Shown one piece after another: positions 53,701 through 64,000 of a stretch of DNA of 64,000 nucleotides. The stretch covers positions 4,091,963 through 4,155,962 of the forward strand of contig CM074129.1 in the NCBI GenBank assembly GCA_037178625.1, given 5' to 3'. The notes beneath the pieces were generated by a model. It was not told where the DNA came from. It ran no database searches and saw only the letters and a program-made list of their open reading frames with translations. The position numbers and the translations under genes were made by a program. Numbering within the stretch: position 1 is the stretch's first letter; each line of letters begins with the position of its first letter. This stretch comes from Skeletonema tropicum. Taxonomy: Eukaryota > Bacillariophyta > Thalassiosirophyceae > Thalassiosirales > Thalassiosiraceae.

Positions 53701-53889
53701 GAGAAATAAACAAGCCACAAAACATCACACGCACGTGCAAGAAAATGTTCTGTATGTGTCTGGATGCCATCATCAGATTGATGTACTTATAAGTATGCGT
53801 CAGATCTCATCGGAAGTTTTGTATGTGTAAGAAGCGATGTTTGTATGTGTAAGCGGTTCTTCTTGTGAAATAGTTCTGCGACGTTTCCG

Positions 53890-55140
53890 CAGCTGACAAT
53901 TTAGATTCTTTGACACGACTGGTGAAATAATGTGGGAGAAAGAATGGATTTGCGACGTCCAGTACCGTTTTATATCCCATTTACAAAAAATGTATATGTC
54001 AGAAGTCGCACCGAACACAGCATCGAGGTCCCCTTTCTCATTTTGCGGCTCACATTTTGGCCCTTGAAAATTCAATCCATACTTTCCGAATTACCTACTC
54101 TATTCACCAGGAGAAAGCGAATTTGGTACATCCATGTACTAAAGCCGGGATAAGCAAAGAGTAACGAAGAAGAAGAAGAAACCGATGATGATCGCTTAGT
54201 ATTTTTGCAGACTTCATTTGCTACGATGCACGATGCAACATACGTTGAGAAAATAGAAGATCGAATTTGGAAATATATTGATGAACAAAAGAGATGATAT
54301 GTATCGATGTTCCTATTACTATTACACTTCAGAAGACTTATCTACCACACTTTCAGATTGTTAGCAAATCTCCTCGCATCGATGACTACCTCGATCGATA
54401 GTATTCTTATTCTTACACATGAATCAAAATCAAAATCTTCCCCTCGACTTTGTCTTTGTCTTTGTTTTGTCCCATTGATTCGCCTTCCTCTTGCTCTTGC
54501 TTGGGCTTTGCATCATAGAGATGGAGCTTCTCACTCTTCACTTTTAGAACCATGGACAGCGGCAGAGGTGACGGCAGAGCTACTAGGCATGTCATCTGCA
54601 GCGAGGAGGTCAGAAAGGTTAGTAGCGCGTAGACGACGCGACTTGCCTGATTTACCGGTGGGCATCGCAGAAGGGCTGGAAGATGGTGCGCTGCTTGGCC
54701 TCGCAGAAGGGCTGAAACTTGGCTTCGAAGTTGGCTGAGACGAAGGCGTACTGCTTGGCCTCGCAGAAGGGCTGAAACTTGGCTTAGAAGATGGTGCGCT
54801 GCTTGGCCTCGCAGAAGGGCTGAAACTTGGCTTTGAAGTTGGCTGAGACGAAGGCGTACTGCTTGGCCTCATGGAAGGCGAAGGTGAAGGCATACTACTT
54901 GGACCTGCAGTCGGAGCTTCAGATTTTGCACTCTTGGTATTTTGCTTACTGGCAGCACGGACAAGGAGGTCAGAAAGGTCAGCAGTATGTTCACGGATCC
55001 TCTTGTTCTTACCAGCGGTGATGGGAGCCACAGCACTGAAGAGGATAGAGATAGAGAGTGTAATGGTGATTGTTGTGATTTTCATGATGAAAATGAAATT
55101 ATTATTTTGGATTACTTATGCGATGAAGCGTAGCATGCAG
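53890..55140. repeat. Pro/Ser gene repeat unit D
   Basis: Homologous to units A-C. Ends at the gene leader, which then runs into the terminal repeat at 55072-55433. Confidence 0.8.
54531..55085 (-). CDS. Secreted Pro/Ser-repeat protein, copy D
   Basis: The ORF encodes 184 residues, the longest copy. It has one more block of SPSARPSS-type repeats and a four-residue insertion (KQNT) before SAKSEAPTAG. Signal peptide and SDLL motifs as in the others. Confidence 0.7.
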   Translation of the reverse strand: MKITTITITLSISILFSAVAPITAGKNKRIREHTADLSDLLVRAASKQNTKSAKSEAPTAGPSSMPSPSPSMRPSSTPSSQPTSKPSFSPSARPSSAPSSKPSFSPSARPSSTPSSQPTSKPSFSPSARPSSAPSSSPSAMPTGKSGKSRRLRATNLSDLLAADDMPSSSAVTSAAVHGSKSEE

Positions 55141-55433
55141 TAGTAAAGTACAGTACATACAGAAATAAACAAGCAACAAAACAACACCGCACCGAAAAAG
55201 AAAATTCCATCTGGACGCCATCGCATACGTACTTATGCATGTGGAAGAATTTATGTTTGTATGTGTAAAGAGCTCGCCATCATCGATGCGTCAGAGATAG
55301 ATTTGCGAATGCTTGTGTTTTGAAGATAAGATAATTTAAATAATCTATTTATCTATCTATATTTGTATGTGTAACGACTGATTGTCGGGATACCCCTAAA
55401 TTTTTGAGATAACCCTATATACATTTGAATTTT
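55072..55433 (-). repeat. Promoter and terminal repeat of the Pro/Ser block (block 2 right end)
   Basis: Reverse complement of 34299-34692, covering the start codon and leader of copy D and ending at the TAGGGTTATCTC motif. Together the two ends look like long terminal inverted repeats of a block carrying the Pro/Ser genes. Confidence 0.75.
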
Positions 55434-55805
55434 ATATTTAGTCCCATTATTTCTTCGTAGCGCAGATAACCGTTTATGATATATAAGTACTTTTCTTCAG
55501 GGTTGGGTATTGTAGTCTTATTTTCAATACCACTGGTACGTCGTTTACCGTATAGCGGTTCCCGTGCGTAGCAATACTATTGTAGCCCCACACAATATCC
55601 CACACATACACACCCACAACATATTATTATGTAGGAGTACATATTACTTATTATTCCCATGCCCAGAAGCTTCGGCTTCGCCACTGTCGTCGGTTCTAAG
55701 AGTTGGAAATCTGCGCTGTTTCCGGGGCTAAGTAAGCAGTGTCAGCATGCTTTACATTCACCTTTGGCTCCCATTAAGAAGTACGCCAAGCAATAAGCCT
55801 TTATC
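55434..55805 (+). repeat. Right flank of block 2, shared with 37260-37430 and 42570-42750
   Basis: 55434-55580 matches the right flank of block 1, and 55590-55805 matches 42570-42750. At the first locus these two parts are separated by the two transposons. Confidence 0.75.
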
Positions 55806-55843
55806 TTCATCTTCATTCACGTAGTGAGGCGCCAAGCAGTAAA

Positions 55844-56053
55844 CTACGATATTTCCGAAGCCATCTTCAACACAAAGCCAAGTTGTAGCTCTCCTGCGAG
55901 GCCAAGTTGCGCCGTCAACGTACTGCTAACCTTTCTGACCGTCTCGGTCTTGACGCAGCCCACAGAGCTCTGCTGCCCGGTCCTGAAAGTGAGAAGAGTG
56001 AGGGTGAGGAGCGTCATCATCATCAATGACCCGAGTAATAGTAAATCGAGCAT
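55844..56053 (-). CDS. Small possible secreted peptide ORF
   Basis: The ORF encodes 69 residues from a true ATG, with a strongly hydrophobic N-terminus (MLDLLLLGSLMMMTLLTLTL). The remainder has no motif. May be chance. Confidence 0.2.
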   Translation of the reverse strand: MLDLLLLGSLMMMTLLTLTLLTFRTGQQSSVGCVKTETVRKVSSTLTAQLGLAGELQLGFVLKMASEIS

Positions 56054-56742
56054 GGAAAATTTGAGACGGTGGTATGAGGTGAATGCTTGTAAGATTTATT
56101 ATTCAATAAAGGTCGTTTATTTATGTTTCTCACACATATCGTGTGTAGGTGTAGGATCATCGATAGAGACATCAAATTTTGCCGCGACTGGCCAAATTTG
56201 TTGAGAGATAGATCTTCGAATTTGAAGTGATAACCTAAAGCCCCACACACAATTCTGGGACAGCTGCAGTGTCTTGTTGTTGTTGAGGTGTTGATGGATT
56301 TATTGTGCTACCATAATCGGTTGGTGGCCGTGCAGCTGACGGTGATGGATCATCATTGACGAAGAGTCGATAAGTACGTATGTACTTCAGTACTTACATA
56401 GATCCTGCATCGCATATGCAACCTCTGATTTAGATGATAGAGATTTCTGATGCACTCAGTGCGTGTGTTGAAGTCAAATGCATTGGAGGAGGAGAAAATG
56501 AAGACGGAAAGCAAACGGTTCATGCAATTCTTCTGTATGGAAGAGTATGAAATTGATTTGGAACATAAAATAAGAGGCTCTTTTACGTAGATAGTAGATA
56601 GTAAAGTAACATAAAAAATAACATTTACAAGAAACGAACGTTGGATATTGGGCCCCTATCATACAAGTGTCACAGAAATGACATGTCAATCCAATAGACA
56701 TCTCTCTCCCAACTCTAGAGCAATCAATGGAAGACCACAACC
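56054..56742. other. Intergenic, no gene seen
   Basis: Contains the 3' flank of the sulfotransferase gene on its right side. No supportable feature. Confidence 0.4.
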
Positions 56743-58545
56743 TCAAACGATATCCTGCGTCTGATTGATCAGCTTCTGAAAATTCCACTCAGTAAAGTAT
56801 CGATCCAACAACTCAACCCCCTTCTCATTCCTCAACACCCTCCTTATCAACTCAGACGTCGCAGCACGTTCCTCCAAAGTAAAATAATCCGAATAATCAC
56901 TCTGACGAAACTCAGGCAACTCCACTTGATTCCCCTCCTCATCCACACTTCGTGTCAGATTCAAAAACGTCAGTAGCTTCGTCGTCTCCCCCTCCAAATC
57001 ATTGGCATAATCTTCATAGTACAGATACATAACTGGAACATCCAACCTTTCCGCAGTACGTATTGCCAACGCATGCCACAGGGCATATCGCACCATCTCG
57101 GCATGACAAGACACCCCCTCAAAGTACTTGGTGATATCGGAAGAATATCCATACTTCGTCCAATTGAATTGCTCTCGTTCGTAGGCACCGTACATGGTAT
57201 TCTCGTCATTGCACCACTTGCGAAACCCAACGCTGTCTCGTGGATAGCGATCGATCCATGATTGGTACTTGGTAGGATTTTTGACACGCTCTTTCAATTC
57301 ATGGTGAAAGCGGGATATGGCATTGTCGAATGGGTTGCGAATTAGATGAATCGCCGAGTGGATGAGATTGGGTGAATATGTGACAAATTCCTTCTTGTAG
57401 TACTGCTTCTTCTCCTTCTTGCTGTTGTTGTTGTTGCTGTCCAACTTGTCATTTTTGCTCTTGTCGGGAACTTTTCTAGCACCACTCAAACACCGTTGAA
57501 AAAAGGTCTCTTCATTCTCTAAATACATGATCGGTGGACAATGAGTACATCGAATACCACAATGAGTCTTTGTCAATATAGACGCAGTTGGTGGAGGGAT
57601 GGGAAGCACCTCCCGTTTCGTTTGTTGTTTGTCCTCCCCTTCAACTACCTCGAGACCATCATCCATGGATTTGGTGGGTGGGTGTAGCCAATACGGTCCA
57701 TCGAGACTGTAGTCATAGACGGGGACACTCTTGTGATAACTGGCGCTGATAAGACCCTCCATTCCATAATTGGTGGCGGTGGTAGTTCCACTTGCCTGAC
57801 GGACTAGTTTGGACGTGTAGGATGTTCCACTGTTGGGGTAGGACATGATAAGTGCAATCTTCCCCCTCTCCATTGACTCGCTGTCGTTATTACTGCCGCT
57901 ATTATTCTGTTGCTCTTTCATTCGTTTCTTTTGACGAGATTGTATCTTTTGCTCCATCGTCTTCCACCATTCATTCACATCCATCATGGACTTATCCGAC
58001 CGATAAAATGATGATGGGACTCTCTTTTGTTTTTCACGTTTGCCAATTTCGATTTGACCTTCGATTCGCCATTCTCGATTTTGCTCCTCTTTTTCTTCCT
58101 CCTCCTCTTGTTGTTGCTGGCTTTGTTGCTGCTGCAGCCGTTCATCATTTCCGTCGTCGTGGTGTTTATCAATGTCATTAAGATCATTATTTCCGTGGCG
58201 CCGCTCATCAATAACATCACCTTTTTTACCATCATCATCCACACTATAATTTTGACTCCTTCGAACACCCACCACCACCGCAGAAGGAAACGCCTCCCGA
58301 AAATATCTCCGAGGATCTCGATCCGTAATGGTAAGATGACCCAACAGTGAAAAATTCAGATAGAGTAAAAATGACACGAGCATGATTATCGGTTTGCATT
58401 GATGTACTGGCTGTTGTGGTTGAGGGCTACTATCGTGACTGTCGCCACCGCCTCTGGCCGTTATTCTTCGATAGGATGGCATTTTGAAGGGGTTGATGTT
58501 CGTTAGCATGTTATGAATCGTTGTTGGTGGCTGTGGCGTAGTCAT
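56743..58545 (-). CDS. Golgi-type sulfotransferase, single-span type II membrane protein
   Basis: The ORF encodes 600 residues from ATG 58545; the frame extends 47 codons upstream but only from a TTG. A single span lies at about 51-73 (KPIIMLVSFLLYLNFSLLGH). A Gln/Glu/Asp-rich stem follows (100-215). The 5'-phosphosulfate loop is YPNSGTSYT (about 236-244) and the 3'-phosphate motif is LIRNPFDNAISRF (about 401-413), the two PAPS-binding signatures of sulfotransferases. A late MYLYYEDYANDL string is typical. It would move sulfate from PAPS to a sugar or protein acceptor in the Golgi; in diatoms sulfated polysaccharides are likely targets. The acceptor cannot be told. Confidence 0.85.
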   Translation of the reverse strand: MTTPQPPTTIHNMLTNINPFKMPSYRRITARGGGDSHDSSPQPQQPVHQCKPIIMLVSFLLYLNFSLLGHLTITDRDPRRYFREAFPSAVVVGVRRSQNYSVDDDGKKGDVIDERRHGNNDLNDIDKHHDDGNDERLQQQQSQQQQEEEEEKEEQNREWRIEGQIEIGKREKQKRVPSSFYRSDKSMMDVNEWWKTMEQKIQSRQKKRMKEQQNNSGSNNDSESMERGKIALIMSYPNSGTSYTSKLVRQASGTTTATNYGMEGLISASYHKSVPVYDYSLDGPYWLHPPTKSMDDGLEVVEGEDKQQTKREVLPIPPPTASILTKTHCGIRCTHCPPIMYLENEETFFQRCLSGARKVPDKSKNDKLDSNNNNSKKEKKQYYKKEFVTYSPNLIHSAIHLIRNPFDNAISRFHHELKERVKNPTKYQSWIDRYPRDSVGFRKWCNDENTMYGAYEREQFNWTKYGYSSDITKYFEGVSCHAEMVRYALWHALAIRTAERLDVPVMYLYYEDYANDLEGETTKLLTFLNLTRSVDEEGNQVELPEFRQSDYSDYFTLEERAATSELIRRVLRNEKGVELLDRYFTEWNFQKLINQTQDIV

Positions 58546-59247
58546 GTCATGGTCCTTCGTTGATGAAAATAATGAAAAATAAAAAATAAAAAATAATGAA
58601 ATGAAAAGTGGTGGGGGGTTTAGATGTATTTGCTGCGCACGCTTTGTGCGAAATGGGATCCTTTCTTTAGAAACTGCTTCTTTCAAGACTCAAGATACTT
58701 GACTGCTTCGCATAATCAAGAAAAATGCTTTTTCTTTTCAGAATGGATCAGAATTCTGGTATTCTCACTCATCTATGCTATGAAGATGAGACAAACCCAT
58801 CGTCCGTCTATGTATCTTCAGTCATTCAGACGTTTCGTGTAGCACAGAACGTCTCATTCCCTTAGACGATCACTCACTTCTCACCAATCTTTATCCTTGT
58901 TATGTATCCTTACCATGTAATTATATTATTAGTTGATGTTATCGCAGTAGTACTGATTAGTCTGTATATATTACATAATCATTAACGTAGAGTGAGAAAC
59001 GAATCGGTTTATCAGACAGCCATTCTCACGGCTGCATCTACGATGGCAGCGTTCGAAAAGAATAGAATACGGGGAGAAAATGATGACAATATTTATTCTA
59101 TTCTCCGACGGGGAGGAACGCGGACATAATATGAGGAAATGGAACCGGTTCACTGAGGTTCTATTTGACTGAGAGGAACGATAAGATGAATTTGTCGAGG
59201 AAAGCGAGAGGAAAGAAGGAAAGAGATTCGATATCGATATAAAGAAT
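58546..59247. other. Upstream region of the sulfotransferase and start of the gene-poor region
   Basis: Near 58570 is an AATGAAAAATAAAAAATAAAAAATAATG tract. From about 59100 the plus strand becomes purine-rich with GAGGAA strings. No gene. Confidence 0.45.
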
Positions 59248-59363
59248 TGCCGAGGACGCCGGCATAATAATTGGCCCCCCAGTAAGGACACCTGGGATAT
59301 CAACAACCATCGCCGAGGAATGCCGGCGATAAATAAATCGGCCCTGCTGGGGAGGAATGCCCC
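59248..59363. repeat. Four hairpins with purine loops
   Basis: TGCCG-AGGACGC-CGGCA (59248-59264), CCCAG-TAAGGACAC-CTGGG (59278-59296), ATCGCCG-AGGAATGC-CGGCGAT (59309-59330), GGGG-AGGAATG-CCCC (59349-59363). The stems differ in sequence; the loops share AGGA. Confidence 0.8.
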
Positions 59364-59420
59364 CGTCTGCATAAAAGGAATTGGCCCAAAAGATAGTCCG
59401 AAGACTTTAAACTGGGAACA

Positions 59421-59757
59421 AATAAATAATCATCCAGGAGGGATGATCGGAACAATAATCACCCAGGAGGGGTGATCGGTACAATATAATCATCCAGGAG
59501 GGATGATCGGAACAATAATCACCCAGGAGGGGTGATCGGTACAATATAATCATCCAGGAGGGATGATCGGAACAATAATCACCCAGGAGGGGTGATCGGT
59601 ACAATATAATCATCCAGGAGGGATGATCGGAACAATAATCACCCAGGAGGGGTGATCGGTACAATATAATCATCCAGGAGGGATGATCGGAACAATAATC
59701 ACCCAGGAGGGGTGATCGGTACAATATAATCATCCAGGAGGGATGATCGGAACAATA
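59421..59757. repeat. Tandem array of eleven alternating hairpins, 60-bp period
   Basis: Type A, ATCATCC-AGGAG-GGATGAT, occurs six times (59429, 59489, 59549, 59609, 59669, 59729). Type B, ATCACCC-AGGAG-GGGTGAT, occurs five times between them (59458 to 59716). The 60-bp units appear identical, while A and B differ by a T-A to C-G pair change at the same stem position. The minus-strand ORF across it exists only because 60 is a multiple of three. Confidence 0.95.
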
Positions 59758-59821
59758 CAAATTTTCATAATCACCGACGGGTCATCGGAAGAATAGAAGG
59801 GTGATCGGAAAAACTGAAATA

Positions 59822-60050
59822 CTGCAAGGAGCCAGTATAGACCCTGCAAGGAGCCAAGGGCGATGGAAATTGCTGCAAGGAGCCAGTGATAACACGGGAA
59901 ATCGGAAATTCCTGCAAGGAGCCAGTGATAACACGGGAAATCGGAAATTGCTGCAAGGAGCCAGTGATAACACGGGAAATTGCTGCAAGGAGCCAGCAGA
60001 TAGGGAATATTACAGAATATCGCTGCAAGGAGCCAGCAGAATCACGGAAG
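59822..60050. repeat. Seven spaced copies of CTGCAAGGAGCCA
   Basis: CTGCAAGGAGCCAG forms a short stem (CTG/CAG, extended to TGCTG/CAGCA in some copies) with loop CAAGGAGC. Three copies share a longer unit that continues TGATAACACGGGAAAT. Confidence 0.85.
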
Positions 60051-60085
60051 GAATAGGGATAACAGAGATATTAACGATGTAACAG

Positions 60086-60440
60086 TCAATGGCAAAGTGC
60101 CGCCGCATTCTTGGAAAGATAAAGGAAAAGTAAACGTAAGTGGCAAAGTGCCACCGCGTCGTTGGAGATAGAAAAGAAAGAAAAATACCACCAGGAGGTG
60201 GGGCCAGTAGAGCCTATCGTCTTCGAAAAGAAAGAGAAATACCACTAGAATAGGAAGGAGATACAAAAGAAAGAAAAATACCACTAGAATAGGAAGGAAT
60301 GAAATAGATCACCGAGTAAGTGAGGCGAACACCCGAAGGAGAGCATAAATAGTAGTAGTCATGGTCGCAGTGCCTGACGGAGAAAAGATGGCCGAAGTGC
60401 CGACGTAAAGTGAGAAGGCCGGAGTGCCTGTAATGTTGGT
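60086..60440. repeat. Mixed hairpin motifs, AGTGCC type and others
   Basis: GTGGCA-AAG-TGCCAC (near 60140), GGCA-AAG-TGCC (near 60093), CCACC-AGGA-GGTGG (60188-60201), and near 60365-60435 several GGC-(CGAAGT or CGGAGT)-GCC motifs. A short direct repeat of AATACCACTAGAATAGGAAGGA lies at about 60237-60300. Confidence 0.7.
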
Positions 60441-63400
60441 AAATGAAAAAGAATAGGGACCGTGATTGACCAGGAAGAGAGATAGGAACATTTCGTATGA
60501 GAGACGACAAGAGAGCTGAAAAGGCCAGAGTAGTAGACGAAAACTAATGTGCACCCAGAAGATAGGGTCACCGTTAACTATGTCATATTAGTTAGATTAG
60601 AGTGGCCGCACCTCGGACGAAAGCTGAGGGGAGATACTCTAGAAGGAGAGATGTCGAACACGATAATCAACGTGAAGCCTTTGATATCCAGGGAGACAGT
60701 CCGATAGAGGACAACTGCCGTATTCGAGGAGTAGAATACCGAAGAAAATTGAGCAGAACTAAGAGACAGATGAATAGCAAGAACAGCGGTTAACCAACAG
60801 ATGCACATAAACTCTGCGAGATCGTAGAGACCTGACTTATCGGACCAGAACGAGAGTGCTCACGGTAATGAACACGGGCCGGTAATATAATAGGTTGCAC
60901 GTCACGGATGTCAAGTACACTATCCAAAACCTCATGGAGAGATCTGACATGGAATCGGAGACAAGATACTATGAGATATACAAGCATCCCTGCTTGATAT
61001 ACAAGCATCCCTGCTTGAGAATGAGATCAAACGTTAAACCACGACAAGTATGAATAAAAATCCTTTTGAGGGCATAAATGCGAGAATAGTATTCGGGACT
61101 GCTCTGCATGAGAAGTCGATTGCAAATGGAAGCCGGGAAGAGGTTGATCTCAAGACATGAATATAAGCAATGTGAAACTGAAACACAAGATGAATGCTTG
61201 AACGCTTACAGTTACAGCAAAGCTATGACATTTAAGGTTATGGCATTTTGAGCCGACCGGCGTGATTGTTACTCTGATGATATGTATGTGCAAGTACCTT
61301 GGCACAATTCGTGTGAACATCCCTTTATCTTAGGTCAAACCAGATCAGTGAATGGCATCCCGGGTATATTGAGTACAGGACATCCGCAGACAGAGCTACG
61401 TGATGTTGCGAGAAAGATGGGGAGAGAATGGCACAGAGTGTGTCATCTAACAACTCCTCCTCCAGGAAGGGAGAGGGAGAGAAAGAGAGAAATGGACAGC
61501 ACTTGCTGTAAAAAATAAGGAATAGGTGGCAACTCGATCATAACAAGAAACGGCTTGTCAACAAGTACTTGATAGGGAGTAGCTTCATGCCATGTGATGA
61601 GACAGGGACAAAGACAAATTCCATGATGTTGTACATACAATATACCTTGGGATCGGCGTACAGAAGATCGTAGCAACAGAGTTGGTTACCCTGGAACTTT
61701 ATGACGGAGCAAATATTAGATGCGTGTAATGGTGCACGGGCATTCAAAGTGAATCGGAAGCGAACACAAATATTAACAATCAATCGACAAACATTCTTAT
61801 TTTGAATCGCAGGTTTGATGTGGTTGAGATGTCAAGAAATAGGAAGACCTCATCTTGGCAAAAGATCCCTCAGTATAAGCGTAGCCAATATATAGTACAA
61901 GCTGTATCGCTTTGATAGCAGCGGGCGCGAATACAAGCTGTAGTCTATGACAATGTGTAAGAGACAAGAAATTGGATGTAGCCAGAACAACACGACCGCG
62001 GACGTTATTATCCATCATGATGAGCCGAGGATGTAGTTTGAAGAACGGACCGCAGACAAGGACGTTACTATCCATCATGATGAGCGGATGATAATCTAAC
62101 CCGAATTGATGGAGAAACGCCCTGCGGCAAAGGGGAAACAAAGCTGAAGAGAATAGATTGATGGAGAAACGCCCTGCGGCAAAAGGACGAACAAATGTAC
62201 GAGAATAAGGGACGAACAAATGTACGAGCCGTGACTACCAAGGCATAACGAAATACTCCATAGCATCTTACCAATGAGGAGTCCAGAGTGAAGGACGATT
62301 GAACAACATGGTGAAAACAATGCGCACTGAACTGGAGACGGGTTGACATCCAAGACCGGGAGACACTCGATATGATCAAGAATAGGGGCAGCAATACCTC
62401 GTGTAGACCAATAATTGAATGTCAAGCAGGGGAGAATATTGATACTTGACATTCCCAATATGGCACAGAAGAGGCAGATAAAAGAGATGACATAGACGAG
62501 GCAGATAAACGAGACAGAGAAGAGACAGAGAAGAAGAGGCAGATAAAAGAGATGGCATAGACGAGGCAGATAAGAGAGACAGAGACCAATGTAACAAGGA
62601 GTTGCCCTCATAACAGTTGCTAATGATGCACGCTAATCATAGTGCAAGACGTGAAGGTACATATGACACTACTGATGAATGTGGATTAAACGCCAGATGT
62701 CAAGCTAGGAAGAACGTGATGCACGTCTTATCACCCGACATAATGGCAGAGGAAATCAACGAGGTAGTACAGACCAAGATATCGGCAGAAGAGCGCAAAT
62801 GAAGAAATGATGTTGAAGAACGCCTTGGGCCTTGGTCGGGTCGAATGGAAGCAACATGAGAAAGATTGGATGACCCACAGAGCGGCTATATAGCATCAAG
62901 TTGACCTTGTATCGTGATAACTATGGTGTGAACACCGTGATACCTTACATGGGCATAATTGCGTTAGCAGAGCAGAGCAAAACATTTCCGACAAGCCGAC
63001 TCGATAGCTTAGTGATTATTGTCAGTGAGTTTCATGAAACTAGGACGTTAAGACCACGCGTAGTACCCGCAGTTGAGGTGACTGCTGACAATACTTGAGA
63101 GCAATTGCATGACAAGCACTGCGGGAGCGCCCTAACACATTTGGAGACGATTCTAGATGCATCGACAACGAGCCTTCTTAGTATGAGACGACAACAACAA
63201 CTAGACTTTGCATCGACTTACTTGTAGTAGGACACTCAGACCAGGGATCGCAAATTCATATTATCAAACGATACTGGAGCTGCAAATGAGTTTGAATATA
63301 TCAGGCGAGACCAATCTCAAACGGCACGAGAAGGTCTGACAGAGTACGGGGTGCCATCGATAGGTTATCGTGGACGGTTAGATGCCGATTGTGGTAGACG

Positions 63401-64000
63401 GAGTAAAGCCACCACAGACTTCATGAGACTGATTCGACCAATCACCAACTCGACCAACAAAAGACTCGGCATACGGGGAGAATATGAGTGATATACCTCG
63501 CTCGTGATGCTGAAACACGAGATATAGGCCAGGCTAATGCGAGTTGAACTAGAGGCGCACTGGACAATTTGATGCACAAATGTAAATGACTGGAACGAGG
63601 CGATATGACCGACTTAAACGAGGCGATATAACCACGACAACAAGAGACCGACTTAAAGATGTAGAGATATGCGAGAGGTGATGAGGCAATAGCAGGAGAG
63701 CCAACACCAACATACCAAGGAAGTCACACGCTAACTCTGGAAGCACGACATCCCACATGTTACACAAGCAATACAGGCGACACATATCGGAACATAGAAG
63801 AGGTTGCGAGGAAATGATTCCTTGAACAGCCAGACGCATCATTGCCGCGAATAGAACAGCCAGGCGCATCAAGGTTTGGGCTCATAAAACAGCACAGATA
63901 CAGATCCAGATCCGTCACCCACGGGACAATGCCTACCTCATCTACATAACTGCCATTAGACGTACCGGCCACCGATTTTTGTATGGGCAACGCACGCTTG
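60441..64000. other. Gene-poor, purine-skewed region with local repeats
   Basis: No ORF of normal coding look on either strand. Seen: hairpin GTATTC-GAGGAGTA-GAATAC (60720-60739); a 21-bp direct tandem (60975-61016); a 26-bp repeat at 62105 and 62157 (GATGGAGAAACGCCCTGCGG); ATCCATCATGATGAGC twice (about 62011 and 62070); and GGCAGATAAAAGAGATG-type repeats at 62475-62580. An old, decayed transposon cannot be excluded. Confidence 0.5.

Noticed and set aside
59421..59757. Possible CRISPR array
   Set aside because: The spacers between hairpins are identical in all units and only about 10-12 bases long, there are no cas genes, and the host is a eukaryote.
59407..59760. Minus-strand ORF of 117 codons with a perfect 20-residue repeat
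   Set aside because: It follows from a 60-bp tandem array whose period is a multiple of three; there is no start context and no composition of a real protein.

Overview
The window looks like nuclear DNA of a centric diatom, probably of the Thalassiosira group. The evidence is short GT-AG introns of about 65-170 bp, plastid presequences with ASAFAP-like cleavage sites (2046-3575 and 14030-14488), secreted Pro/Ser repeat proteins of the PSxxPS type, and members or relics of the MYND/RING-like/Sel1 family that I associate with these diatoms. Species, and every family name given here, rest on motif reading only; no database was searched. I recognised no tRNA, rRNA or CRISPR array.

Layout. 1-32 kb is mostly ordinary gene space: a STAND-type AAA ATPase cut by the window edge, its full paralogue (15001-18476), a plastid SET methyltransferase, a membrane protein with doubtful exon structure, an EF-hand-like gene with a 99% identical 3' copy downstream, mitochondrial branched-chain 2-oxoacid dehydrogenase E1 beta, a zinc-module protein, a 1,967-residue WW/J-like/coiled-coil protein, and a membrane protein ending in poly-Gly and CGGC. 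Between them lie a decayed reverse-transcriptase gene split by a MITE-like element, and a perfect 230-bp fold-back.

33-56 kb is accessory DNA. Two related blocks (34.3-42.75 kb and 52.5-55.8 kb) each carry two copies of a small secreted Pro/Ser-rich gene. One block has been opened by a hAT-type element with a perfect 8-bp target duplication and by a Tc1/pogo-type element whose transposase lies in two ORFs joined at a canonical -1 slippery heptamer. Between the blocks are broken MYND/Sel1 genes, relics of the 3' end of the large coiled-coil gene, a frameshifted glycosyltransferase-like gene, an RS-rich protein, and a mosaic cysteine-rich/Pro-rich/CAP-domain gene with several one-base frameshifts. 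The blocks appear to descend from gene-pair junctions that were copied and then decayed.

56-64 kb holds a sulfotransferase gene and then about 5 kb with no credible gene. Its left part is packed with short hairpins, many with a purine loop containing AGGA. Eleven of them form a regular array in which two alternating hairpin types differ by a compensatory stem base pair. This hairpin region, the -1 slippery site and the fold-back are the best candidates for something undescribed.
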